Part shown: positions 5,449-12,786 of the stretch, piece by piece | Layout: every line of letters starts with the position of its first letter | Numbering within the stretch: position 1 is the first letter of the stretch | From: Microcaldota archaeon | GTDB taxonomy: Archaea > Micrarchaeota > Micrarchaeia > Micrarchaeales > Micrarchaeaceae | DNA length: 17,739 bases | Direction: 5' to 3' | Assembly: GCA_021829015.1 (NCBI GenBank) | Contig: JAJZOJ010000041.1 | Span: 1 to 17,739 of the forward strand | Translations under genes and position numbers: made by a program | The notes under the pieces: generated by a model | The model's input: only the letters and a program-made list of their open reading frames with translations | Database searches by the model: none | Told to the model about the DNA's origin: nothing

Positions 5449-5997
5449 TCAGGCATACCTTGTCGTGAAGGTTGCGAGCTGCTGCACAATGTGGCGGTTC
5501 CCTGGGAGCAGGGGTATGGTGTAGTTCACCCATACTATCCCCGATATCTCGGTGCCTATGGCGCCCTTCGTGGGCTTGCTTCCGGGGCCATAGCAGTTGA
5601 CGAACAGCCTGGCCGTGGTTCCGGAGTACAGGGTATACCCGTTCAGGAGCTGGGAGTTAGGGTAATAGGAGGGTGCATCTATGTATGGGAGGGTCCCGAC
5701 ATTGCCGTATTTTGGGCCTAGGGCCGTGGCATTCTGCTGTATGGAGCAGGATATGCCGTTTATGTACATCGTTCCGCCGGTATCCTGGGAGAATATTATC
5801 GTTAAGTTTCCTGATGGGGTCATCGTGGTTCCCGAACAGGAGAATGAGGGCGCTGCTGTGCATGAGGTTGGGGTGAGCCTTGTATTGAAGACCCCGAGGT
5901 CCATGACTATGTAGATCGCGAGCGATATGATCAGTATCGCAACGCCGTAGGATATCAGGAAGTCCAGGGCAGCCTGGGACTTATTTCTCCTTATCAT
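5449..5997 (-). CDS. Archaeal type IV pilin-like protein
   Basis: 182 residues. The N-terminus is a class III prepilin signal: MIRRNKS followed by QAALDFLISYGVAILII. The basic tail, the processing site before the Gln-Ala-Ala and the continuous hydrophobic helix to about residue 32 are what archaeal prepilin peptidases and pilus assembly use. The rest is a small beta-rich head with sequons (NLT, NAT, NYT) and four cysteines that could form disulfides outside the cell. No pilus ATPase or platform gene is in the window. Its start overlaps the last 17 bases of the response-regulator gene, so the two are co-transcribed and probably translationally linked, tying pilin production to the regulator. 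Pilin class is firm; pilus type and function are not. Confidence 0.87.
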   Translation of the reverse strand: MIRRNKSQAALDFLISYGVAILIISLAIYIVMDLGVFNTRLTPTSCTAAPSFSCSGTTMTPSGNLTIIFSQDTGGTMYINGISCSIQQNATALGPKYGNVGTLPYIDAPSYYPNSQLLNGYTLYSGTTARLFVNCYGPGSKPTKGAIGTEISGIVWVNYTIPLLPGNRHIVQQLATFTTRYA

Positions 5998-7183
5998 CGT
6001 CCCTCTCCTTGCTCACCTGCAGCTTGACGCCCTTGGAGTCCCTGGTTATGCGTATGTCTAGGTCCTCGTTCCCGAACATCTGCCGTATCTCCTCATAGGT
6101 GTAGGAGCTTATGCTCTTCGTGGTCTTGCCCTTGAGTATCTCGTTCCTGCGCTCCCTTATCTTGTCCTTCTTCGATTCCTCGTATATCAGGGAGAGCCTT
6201 GGCACGGTCTTGGACTCGAAGAGCTCGTCTATGTCCAGGCCTATCTGCTTGTAGCCCTCATCCTGCAATATGAACTGCCGCACAGCGCCGAATTCGCTGC
6301 GCAGCTGCTCGACGCTGGCATCGACCTCCTTCTTTGGGCCTGCCATCACGAAGGCCTCGCTGCCAAGGAACCCGACGAATATGTTGCCGTTGTTCTTGGA
6401 TATGTCCTGCATCAATTGGGATATCAGCCGCAGTATGACCATGGCGGAGTTGGAGCCGAACCTTTTCGCGTAGTCACCCATTTCGTCTACGCGTATGGTG
6501 CCTATCGAATACTGGCCGCCCTCCTTTATGGAGTGCTCTATCTCCTTCGATATGCCTTCTTCATCCGGAAGGTCTATCAATGGGTCGAACCTCTTGCCGC
6601 GCTTCTTGAGGAATATGGTGACCAGGCTCCTGAGCTCTGTGGGGTCGAAGGGCTTCTTTATGTAGTAGTCGGCGCCGTACTTGAGGCCCTTGAACCTGTT
6701 GGTAGTGGCATCCATTGCGCTTATGAGTATGACTATCGTGTTGCTTGTGGTGGGATCGCTCTTTATCGTGTGGCATATGTCCAGGCCGTCCTTGTGGGGA
6801 AGCATGAGGTCCAGTATGACAAGATCAGGCTTGTTCTTCCTGACGAACTCTATCGCCTCCCCGCCATCGTATATCTGGCTTATCTCGAATCCCTTGCCTA
6901 TGGATAGGCCCATGAGCTTGTTTATGTTCCTGTCGTCCTCTACTATGAGCACCTTCCTTACGGATCCGTGCTCCTGGAGCGGATAGTAGGTGAGTACCCC
7001 TCCCCTGTTCCTTGAGGCTATCACCTTCATCTTCTCCAGTTCGGACAGGGCCTTCTTGAGCTTGTCAAGGCCTATGCCCCTGCTGAACGATTCATCGCTC
7101 AATTCGTTGAAGGATACCTGCTGCCTGTCGTTTATCAGCTCGAAAATGTCACCTATGCTCCCGGCGGTCGTGTTGCCCGGCAT
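5981..7183 (-). CDS. Response regulator: winged helix, receiver, degenerate GGDEF-like domain
   Basis: 400 residues from the ATG at 7183, chosen because an AGGTG site ends 6 bases upstream; a GTG at 7192 overlaps that site. Residues 10-65 look like a winged-helix DNA-binding domain. Residues 76-195 are a complete receiver: acidic pair D83/D84 (VEDD), phosphoacceptor D125 (VILDLMLP), switch Ser155 (ILISA) and Lys177 before Pro (KKPF). Residues 210-320 resemble a GGDEF fold, but the signature is GSEAF (274-278) and no inhibitory RxxD site is seen, so diguanylate cyclase activity is unlikely and a binding role more likely. The C-terminal 60 residues are charged and helical. The gene reads into the pilin gene. 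Putting a DNA-binding domain before the receiver is uncommon. The likely partner kinase is at 8513-10789. Confidence 0.88.
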   Translation of the reverse strand: MPGNTTAGSIGDIFELINDRQQVSFNELSDESFSRGIGLDKLKKALSELEKMKVIASRNRGGVLTYYPLQEHGSVRKVLIVEDDRNINKLMGLSIGKGFEISQIYDGGEAIEFVRKNKPDLVILDLMLPHKDGLDICHTIKSDPTTSNTIVILISAMDATTNRFKGLKYGADYYIKKPFDPTELRSLVTIFLKKRGKRFDPLIDLPDEEGISKEIEHSIKEGGQYSIGTIRVDEMGDYAKRFGSNSAMVILRLISQLMQDISKNNGNIFVGFLGSEAFVMAGPKKEVDASVEQLRSEFGAVRQFILQDEGYKQIGLDIDELFESKTVPRLSLIYEESKKDKIRERRNEILKGKTTKSISSYTYEEIRQMFGNEDLDIRITRDSKGVKLQVSKERDDDKEK

Positions 7184-7212
7184 AAAATACACCTGTTTAC
7201 AGATGCAACGTA

Positions 7213-7222
7213 GGCAAATATT
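7213..7222 (-). promoter_or_regulatory. TATA box of the response regulator-pilin unit
   Basis: Minus-strand CCTAATATTTG lies about 30-39 bases before the ATG at 7183, with the AGGTG site in the leader. Confidence 0.5.
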
Positions 7223-7271
7223 AGGCTTGCGCTTGGATTTATGGCAGAAGGGAATAGCGGAGCACAGGCAT

Positions 7272-7281
7272 CGCCATGGCG
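7272..7281. promoter_or_regulatory. 10-base palindrome CGCCATGGCG between divergent promoters
   Basis: A perfect palindrome between the TATA boxes of the divergent response-regulator and surface-protein genes, 17 bases before the plus-strand box. It is a candidate protein-binding site; palindromes this short also arise by chance. Confidence 0.35.
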
Positions 7282-7297
7282 GTCACCCCCTGAAAGA

Positions 7298-7308
7298 CTT
7301 TAAAAAGG
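7298..7308 (+). promoter_or_regulatory. TATA box of the surface-protein gene at 7335
   Basis: CTTTAAAAAGG is centred about 32 bases before the ATG at 7335. With no good ribosome site close to the start, a leaderless or nearly leaderless transcript is expected. Confidence 0.55.
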
Positions 7309-7334
7309 TTTTCTGGCAATAGGTAGTTGATTGA

Positions 7335-8390
7335 ATGGGTCTTTTTGGCAAGGGCAAGGGCGGCGGGGCTGATGGCCTTCTTGCCGGCGCGGAGATGGGA
7401 ATGCGCAAACGCGGCGTATCGAAGAGGAGGGCATACATGACCATAGGGGTCGTCATAGCAGTTGTGCTCGTTTATTACGTCTACTTCCTTGCGGTCAACC
7501 AGACGGTGGTGCACGCCCCTGCAACGGTCAACATAACCACTCACGGCACTCTATTCAGCATAAACTCCAACCAGTACTTCATATCCCTTGCATCGACGTC
7601 GGCAGCTAACGGGAAGGCCTACGTCCTGGTGAGCACCCTTCCGGTGCTGACCAATCCAGTACTAAACGTCACGCTCTCCCTTGACAACATAACCAAGGTG
7701 AATGCGGGGTCCCAATGGTCTGACATGGGGATAATGATGCAGTCCATGGGGAGGAACAGCATAACTGTCCAGGTATCCCCGCTTTACACGACGCTGCAGA
7801 TAGCGTCCAGCTCCTCTGACATAAGGGTGGTCAACAGCACGCTATACAAGTACGGAACTGGCGGCACGGCACCAACCGGTGGCTCTGGAGGCGCATCCAC
7901 TTCCACGACAACCACTACCGTTGGAACTTCCGCAAGCACTACCAGCATAAAGGCTGCGAACACCACAGCGATAGCGATAAACACCATACTGCAGCAGAAC
8001 GGGATGTATGCATTGCTGCTCAACTACAGCGTCCTGTATGCCAACACCACCAACTGCACACTTACGAAATACAATACCGCTTACATAAAGTACATGCACT
8101 CCAACCCGAAGCCGCCGAACGACTATGACAACGCGAGCAGCATGACCCCGTATGCGATGGTCAGCTCCACTGCAGGGTCAGGAAGCTCCTATTACGTCAA
8201 TTTCACCACAAAGTCGCGCAGCTCCTTCTTCGACGGCAAGACAGCGGTATCCTTCAACGCGGACACGTCCTCGGGAACGGCGAAGTACACCATAAGCAGC
8301 TCTGGGATATTCGAGGGCCAGACCTATGCCGGAATGCTGAGCAACTACAATGCCGCGAAGCTGGAGGGAGCCTGCGGAGTGGAGATATAG
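7335..8390 (+). CDS. Single-pass membrane-anchored, sequon-rich surface protein
   Basis: 351 residues; no family recognised. A Gly/Lys/Arg-rich cytoplasmic N-terminus of about 34 residues (MGLFGKGKGGGADG, then RKRGVSKRR) precedes one strong membrane helix (about 35-55, TIGVVIAVVLVYYVYFLAV), so the rest should be outside the cell. The external part has 11 N-x-S/T sequons and two beta-rich domains, about 60-170 and 215-345, joined by a Gly/Ser/Thr linker with a run of Thr (about 176-205) typical of an O-glycosylated spacer. Two Cys residues, in the NCTLT segment and close to the C-terminus, could form a disulfide. It lies between the response regulator (divergent) and the histidine kinase (convergent). 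The last six codons are repeated 77 bases downstream. A sensory or envelope role is plausible but unproven. Confidence 0.85.
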   Translation: MGLFGKGKGGGADGLLAGAEMGMRKRGVSKRRAYMTIGVVIAVVLVYYVYFLAVNQTVVHAPATVNITTHGTLFSINSNQYFISLASTSAANGKAYVLVSTLPVLTNPVLNVTLSLDNITKVNAGSQWSDMGIMMQSMGRNSITVQVSPLYTTLQIASSSSDIRVVNSTLYKYGTGGTAPTGGSGGASTSTTTTTVGTSASTTSIKAANTTAIAINTILQQNGMYALLLNYSVLYANTTNCTLTKYNTAYIKYMHSNPKPPNDYDNASSMTPYAMVSSTAGSGSSYYVNFTTKSRSSFFDGKTAVSFNADTSSGTAKYTISSSGIFEGQTYAGMLSNYNAAKLEGACGVEI

Positions 8391-8490
8391 CAATAGCTGC
8401 CATATGATGTGGCAATCAAAGGCGGAGCATTGGCACTGCAGTAAATGGCTGCGGAGTGGAGATATAGCAATTACGCCGCATATTCGGCAA
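8372..8490. repeat. Two-copy repeat: gene tail plus hairpin, 77-base period
   Basis: CTGCGGAGTGGAGATATAG plus CAAT occurs exactly at 8372-8394, spanning the last codons and stop of the surface-protein gene, and again at 8449-8471 in non-coding DNA. Each copy is followed at the same offset by a small hairpin: TGCCA/TGGCA (8398-8402/8410-8414) and GCCG/CGGC (8475-8478/8485-8488), then GGCAATCA. The second copy looks like a duplicated gene end that kept its stem. Terminator-like signals for the convergent genes are a possible role; there is no long T-run. Confidence 0.75.
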
Positions 8491-8512
8491 TCAGGGGCAG
8501 ATTACCCAAGGG

Positions 8513-10789
8513 TCATTCCTTCTTCTGCTTAGGCCTTACCTTTAGCGTGAAATAGAACTTGCTTCCCCTCCCCGATTCAGATTCGCAGTTTATAGTGCCA
8601 CCGTGCAGGGCTATGATCTCCTTGGTTATTGATAGCCCAAGTCCAGTTCCGGAGCCCTCCTGCTTGACCAGTCCCTTCTTGGGCGCCTCGTAGAACTTCC
8701 TGAATAGCTTCCTCCTGTCCTCGTCGCTTATCCCTATGCCTGTATCGGTGACCTCGCACTGTATCGTCTTCTTGCTCTTCGAGTATATCCTCACGCTGAT
8801 GAAGCCCTTCTCCGTGAACTTTATCGCGTTACCTATAAGGTTGACGAATACCTGTATCAATTTGTTAGGATCGGCCATTATCTTTGGGACATCGTATTCC
8901 ACGTGCCAGTCGAACTTAAGGTGCTTGTTCTCGGCAGCCTCCCTCAACGACCTTATAGTCGGGTTGTTGCCCATCTCCGCGAGGTCTACCTCCCTGAGCT
9001 CCAGCTTCATCTTCTGGGATTCCAGCTTCGCCGCATCGAGAACCTGCTGTATTATACCAAGGAGCCGGTCCGTCTCGTCCATTATGGTGGAGAGGTAGCT
9101 GAGCTGCTCCGGGTTCATCTCCCCGAATTCCCCCTTGTACATGAGCTTGGAGAAGCCTATGATGTTAGTCAGCGGCGTCTTGAGCTCGTGGGATATGTTG
9201 TATATGAACTGGGACTTCAGGTTGCCAGTGGAGGTGAGCTTGCTCGCCCTGGCTTTCTCCCTTGAGAGCTCGTCCTCCAGGGCCTGCATCCTCCTCTTAG
9301 TCTCCAGCTCCTTGGCGACTATCACGTAGTCCTTCGATTCGGTGCCGCTGAGCAGCCTTATGGAGTGGGTGGTCTCGACCGTAGCTCCCCCCTTGGTCGT
9401 GAAGGTCGCATAGGAATTGTCGACCTTTCCGCCGTTCCTTACATAGGCAATGTCCCTGTCGAATACCGACGGGTCGCTGTACAGCGCCCTTACGTCCTTG
9501 CCTATGAGGTCGCTCCTCTGGTAGCCCAGTACCTCCGCGGCTGGAAGGTTGCAGTCTGACACGTAGCCGGAGAGGCCCATGCGTATCACCATGTCGGAGG
9601 TGCTTGCCATGAAGTCGGACAGGGAGCTCTCAAGGCTCCTTGCATAGCCCTCTGCAGTGGCATCGGAGAACAGCATCACATAGCCGTTCTCCCATCCGGA
9701 CATCGTGAAGCGCAGGTGCGCCGAGGTGCCCAGCGAGGTTGAGAGGTCAAGGGAGCCGCGCACCATCCTCTGGCCCTTCTGCCTTTGCAGGAGCTCAGTC
9801 AATTCCCCGCGCTGCCTGTCGGGGACCAATGACAGGATCCCCTTGCCTATGAGGAGGTTCCTGTCGTACCCGGTTGCATGGACTATGCTCTCCGATGCAT
9901 CAGTTATCTTGAGGGAATCGTCAAGGAACAATGCGCCCGCATACGAGCCCGCATCCATGAGGTTGAATAGGGCCCTGAGCCTTGCCATCCCGGTGCGGTC
10001 GTGCAGGACTATGTGGAAGACCTTGTCGCTTGCCTGCCCCGCTGACAATTCATATGTCTTTATCGTGCTGCCGTCCTTTATCTGGACTTCCTGGGACTTG
10101 CCAGATTTGGACAGCCCGGGCAGCTGCTCCGGCCTTATCCACATCATGTCTAGTATGCTTTTCCTGTTTGGGAACAGCCTGAGCGCCGCATCGTTCGATT
10201 TTATTATCCGGCCGTCTATAGATACGAGCATCTGGGGGTCATTGCCGCTGAAGGCGCTGCTGAAGTATCCAGCAAGCCTCATGCTCCTCTCGGTCTCCCT
10301 CCTGTAGTTTAGCGCAAGAACGCCCATGTATGCCCCGAAGAATATCCAGTCCAGTGCCCCCTGGCTGAACTTGTTCTCCGATGTGGAGAGCATCTCGACT
10401 ATCGACACTACCCTGCCGCCTATGACAACGGGAACGGCGGCGCAGCTCCTGAATCCCCTGCTCCTGAACTCTATGAGCTCAGGGAATGAGGAATACTCGC
10501 TCAGCTCGTTGTCTATGAAGGTCTTCTTCGTGTTGTAAAGGTATTCGTAAAGGCCGCTGCGCCCGTCGGCGTCATAGCTCTTTATCGCTACGCGCTCTAT
10601 CCCGAATGAATCCCCTATGACCCTGGAGATGCTCTGCTCCGCCTGGCCCTCCGCGACGGCGTTGCCTACGGCGAATACCAGTTCCTGAAGCATCTTTCCC
10701 ATCTGGGGGCTCCCATCCATCATACCACTCAAATCAGATAAAATATTGAACGAATCCATAGGAATGTACGCGCATACCGTATTTGCCAT
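8513..10789 (-). CDS. Cytoplasmic GAF-PAS sensor histidine kinase
   Basis: 758 residues. The order is a GAF domain (about 35-165), three PAS-like domains (about 175-270, 278-380 and 388-495; VLGYQRSDLIGKD is the clearest), a coiled coil (about 495-525), a HisKA dimerisation domain with the phosphoacceptor H534 (NISHELKTPL), and a HATPase_c domain with N box N654, G1 DTGIGIS at 682-688, F box FRKFYEAP and G2 GSGTGLGLS near 712-720. All catalytic motifs are intact. There is no membrane segment or receiver domain, so it should sense an internal signal and pass phosphate to a separate regulator, most simply the one at 5981-7183. The ATG at 10789 lies very close to the AT element; M11 at 10759 is an alternative start that fits the promoter better. 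Divergent from the small helical protein. Confidence 0.93.
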   Translation of the reverse strand: MANTVCAYIPMDSFNILSDLSGMMDGSPQMGKMLQELVFAVGNAVAEGQAEQSISRVIGDSFGIERVAIKSYDADGRSGLYEYLYNTKKTFIDNELSEYSSFPELIEFRSRGFRSCAAVPVVIGGRVVSIVEMLSTSENKFSQGALDWIFFGAYMGVLALNYRRETERSMRLAGYFSSAFSGNDPQMLVSIDGRIIKSNDAALRLFPNRKSILDMMWIRPEQLPGLSKSGKSQEVQIKDGSTIKTYELSAGQASDKVFHIVLHDRTGMARLRALFNLMDAGSYAGALFLDDSLKITDASESIVHATGYDRNLLIGKGILSLVPDRQRGELTELLQRQKGQRMVRGSLDLSTSLGTSAHLRFTMSGWENGYVMLFSDATAEGYARSLESSLSDFMASTSDMVIRMGLSGYVSDCNLPAAEVLGYQRSDLIGKDVRALYSDPSVFDRDIAYVRNGGKVDNSYATFTTKGGATVETTHSIRLLSGTESKDYVIVAKELETKRRMQALEDELSREKARASKLTSTGNLKSQFIYNISHELKTPLTNIIGFSKLMYKGEFGEMNPEQLSYLSTIMDETDRLLGIIQQVLDAAKLESQKMKLELREVDLAEMGNNPTIRSLREAAENKHLKFDWHVEYDVPKIMADPNKLIQVFVNLIGNAIKFTEKGFISVRIYSKSKKTIQCEVTDTGIGISDEDRRKLFRKFYEAPKKGLVKQEGSGTGLGLSITKEIIALHGGTINCESESGRGSKFYFTLKVRPKQKKE

Positions 10790-10792
10790 GTA

Positions 10793-10819
10793 AGATTATT
10801 AAAGATTCATCGAGAATCT
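10793..10819. promoter_or_regulatory. Shared divergent promoter with dyad AGATTC-N5-GAATCT
   Basis: Only 46 bases separate the histidine kinase and the divergent helical protein. They hold an AT element (ATTATTAAAG, 10795-10804) usable in both directions and an exact inverted repeat AGATTC/GAATCT (10803-10808/10814-10819). A regulator bound there could control both genes. A GGGTG site (10826-10830) serves the plus-strand gene. Confidence 0.5.
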
Positions 10820-10835
10820 ATTACTGGGTGGGATT

Positions 10836-11225
10836 ATGGAGAGCTTTAGGGATCTTGTATCGGAGTCTATGAGGAACTTCCGGAGCGCGAAGAGGTACAG
10901 GAGACTGAGGGAGTACGTCACAGCGACGTTCCTGTACGGCAGGTCGATAGAGATGGCGCTGCGAGCATTGTTCCTGAAAAGGGTAAGGAGGCAGCCGCCG
11001 AGCGGCGCCTCGTTGGGTTATCTCGCAAGGGGCGCGGTGCTTCCAGAGGAAGTGTATGTGTACCTCAGCTCTATGGACGAGGAAGGAGCTGCTGCGGACG
11101 CTGACATGGAGGCATACAGCATGCCTGGAATGGTAGGCGGCGCGAGTCGCGTGGACGCCGGGCGTGCAACATATCTCGATGGACTGGCCAAGAGGCTGCT
11201 TGACTACATAACCGCATACTCCTGA
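10836..11225 (+). CDS. Small helical protein, possibly HEPN-like
   Basis: 129 residues, mostly predicted helix. GGGTG ends 5 bases before the ATG, giving a firm start. The first half is basic (ESMRNFRSAKRYRRLREYV), followed by a helix with an ATFLYGRSIEMALRALFL pattern like the first helices of HEPN domains. A Gly/Ala/Asp-rich loop (about 82-105) precedes a final helix, DGLAKRLLDYITAY. The Rx4-6H ribonuclease motif of toxin HEPN proteins is missing, so if it is a HEPN fold it is probably a binding or scaffold type. It shares its promoter region with the histidine kinase, hinting at a linked role. Fold assignment is tentative. Confidence 0.65.
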   Translation: MESFRDLVSESMRNFRSAKRYRRLREYVTATFLYGRSIEMALRALFLKRVRRQPPSGASLGYLARGAVLPEEVYVYLSSMDEEGAAADADMEAYSMPGMVGGASRVDAGRATYLDGLAKRLLDYITAYS

Positions 11226-11240
11226 CGGGATGCGGTCATG

Positions 11241-11251
11241 CTTATTAATTT
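11241..11251 (+). promoter_or_regulatory. TATA box of the fibrillarin gene
   Basis: CTTATTAATTT is centred about 27 bases before the ATG at 11273, with no ribosome site nearby. A leaderless fibrillarin transcript is likely. Confidence 0.6.
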
Positions 11252-11272
11252 TGCCGCAGGATAGTTCCTCTT

Positions 11273-11935
11273 ATGGAGTTCAGGGAGCTGTTCGAGGGAG
11301 TCTACAAAATAGACGGGAAGCTGGCCACGGAGAGCATGGCCAAGGGAGTCAGGGTATATAACGAGGATCCCCTAATCCACGATGGAAGGGAATATAGGAC
11401 ATGGAACCCCTACAGGAGCAAGCTCTCTGCCGCTCTTCTGAACGGCATGAAGAACATGAGCATATCGAAAGGAGGGAACGTGCTGTACCTCGGTGCAGCC
11501 ACAGGGACGACGGTGAGCCACGTCAGCGACATCGTGGGACCAAAGGGCAGGGTCTACGCGATAGAGCTCTCCGAGAGGAACATGAGAAGCCTCATAGAGG
11601 TGTGCGCGCACAGAAAGAACGTACTTCCGGTGCTTGCCGATGCATCGGACAGCTCCGCATATTCCGAGTACATAGATGGGGAATGCGATGCGATATACCA
11701 GGACGTATCCGCCAAGAAGCAGGCAGGCATACTGCTTGAGAACAGCAAATTCCTGAAGAGAGGAGGATATGCATATTTCGTGATAAAGTCGCAGAGCATA
11801 GACATATCCGCGGATCCCAAGGATGTGTACAAATCTGAGCTCGCGAAGCTGGAGGGAACCTTCGAGGTTGTGGAGAGGCTCAGCCTCGAGCCGTATGACA
11901 GCATGCACCTGTTTGCTGTGCTTAAAAAGGTTTAG
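11273..11935 (+). CDS. flpA: Fibrillarin-like rRNA/tRNA 2'-O-methyltransferase
   Basis: 220 residues, normal for archaeal fibrillarin. With Nop5, L7Ae and C/D box guide RNAs it methylates ribose 2'-hydroxyls of rRNA and tRNA, using S-adenosylmethionine. The N-terminal segment (ELFEGVYKIDGKLATES) is the usual short beta domain; YREYRTW-type and NPYRSKL (about 45-51) match the family block. Motif I is LGAATGTT at 73-80. The catalytic set K50, D144 (YQDVS), K172 (VIKSQS) and H212 (EPYDSMH) is present. In many archaea nop5 sits directly upstream; here it does not, and an unknown zinc-ribbon gene follows 14 bases downstream, its ribosome site overlapping the fibrillarin stop codon, so the two form an operon. 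Confidence 0.96.
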   Translation: MEFRELFEGVYKIDGKLATESMAKGVRVYNEDPLIHDGREYRTWNPYRSKLSAALLNGMKNMSISKGGNVLYLGAATGTTVSHVSDIVGPKGRVYAIELSERNMRSLIEVCAHRKNVLPVLADASDSSAYSEYIDGECDAIYQDVSAKKQAGILLENSKFLKRGGYAYFVIKSQSIDISADPKDVYKSELAKLEGTFEVVERLSLEPYDSMHLFAVLKKV

Positions 11936-11949
11936 GTGGAAATTAGATT

Positions 11950-12786
11950 ATGCCAATGAGGAATGGTTCGTATTACGTCTCGCTCCTGCATGACTTCAAG
12001 GGCCGCAGGGTCATGTGCGAGTTCTGCGGCACCGAGACCGCGTCCGAGAGCGACCTCTGCATATGCTCGGGCTGCGAATGCCTTGCATCCTCGAGCAGGG
12101 AGGGGCTTGAGGCGAAGGACCATGAGCTGCTTGGCGCCCTTGACAGTATAAGGAAGTCAACTGAATCGAAGGACTTCGCCGCTGCCGCGGCGGCATATGA
12201 TGCGCTTACTGTAAGCAGGAAGGTGGTGCAGCTCGACTATGCGGCCGCGGTCGCATACATACGCGCATCGAACAGCGAGCTCACTGAGATAAACTACATG
12301 AAGGAAGGGTTCATGGAGGACAATCCGAAACACAGGGTGAAATCCGAGAAGCTGATGCTCTCCGCGAAGAACCTACTCGCAAGGGCGATAGCAACCGCTG
12401 AATCGGAGATGGCGAAGGGCGAGGCCTCCACAGGATCCATGTACGGAAGATTCCTCTCCATGCTGAAGATGGACATGGGAAGGGGAGCGTCGCAGGCCGC
12501 GAAGGAGCTCGAGAAATCGGGGAACAAGTTCGTGTCGGGTTATGCGAACATGCTGCTCCTATCGCACAAGGGCGACTACAGGAACCTCCTTGCGAGCGCA
12601 GAGGAGTTCACGAGGAAGGGCAATTTCTCGACTAATGCATTCTACTACGTGGCATATGCGCTCTTCAGGCTCGGGAAGGCGAAGGATGCGAAGGCAGTAA
12701 TGGAGGCGCTCAAGGGATTGATGTCCAACGTGAATTCCGAGGCGCTCCTCTTCGAGATAGACGCATCGCTCTCTATCTGGAAATGA
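11950..12786 (+). CDS. Zinc-ribbon protein with helical-repeat C-terminus, unknown
   Basis: 278 residues. An AGGTGG site overlapping the fibrillarin stop codon lies 10 bases before the ATG, which fixes the start and shows operon linkage. Residues 23-44 hold six cysteines (C23-x2-C26, C37, C39, C42, C44), a compact zinc-binding motif, preceded by a short basic region. The rest, about 50-278, is nearly all helix with Ala/Leu/Lys periodicity. The last 100 residues (FVSGYANMLLLSHKGDYRNLL, then YYVAYALFRLGKAKDAKAVMEAL) look like TPR-type repeats, a protein-binding scaffold. The location beside fibrillarin suggests RNA processing or ribosome work, by context only. Its 3' end overlaps the convergent GluRS gene by 14 bases. 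No name assigned. Confidence 0.8.
   Translation: MPMRNGSYYVSLLHDFKGRRVMCEFCGTETASESDLCICSGCECLASSSREGLEAKDHELLGALDSIRKSTESKDFAAAAAAYDALTVSRKVVQLDYAAAVAYIRASNSELTEINYMKEGFMEDNPKHRVKSEKLMLSAKNLLARAIATAESEMAKGEASTGSMYGRFLSMLKMDMGRGASQAAKELEKSGNKFVSGYANMLLLSHKGDYRNLLASAEEFTRKGNFSTNAFYYVAYALFRLGKAKDAKAVMEALKGLMSNVNSEALLFEIDASLSIWK

Noticed and set aside
9705..10307. A 200-codon open frame on the plus strand opposite the histidine kinase
   Set aside because: It is antisense to well-supported kinase domains, has no ribosome site or promoter, and its product resembles nothing; GC-rich codon use leaves antisense frames open here, as also at 11372-11908 and 16103-16759.
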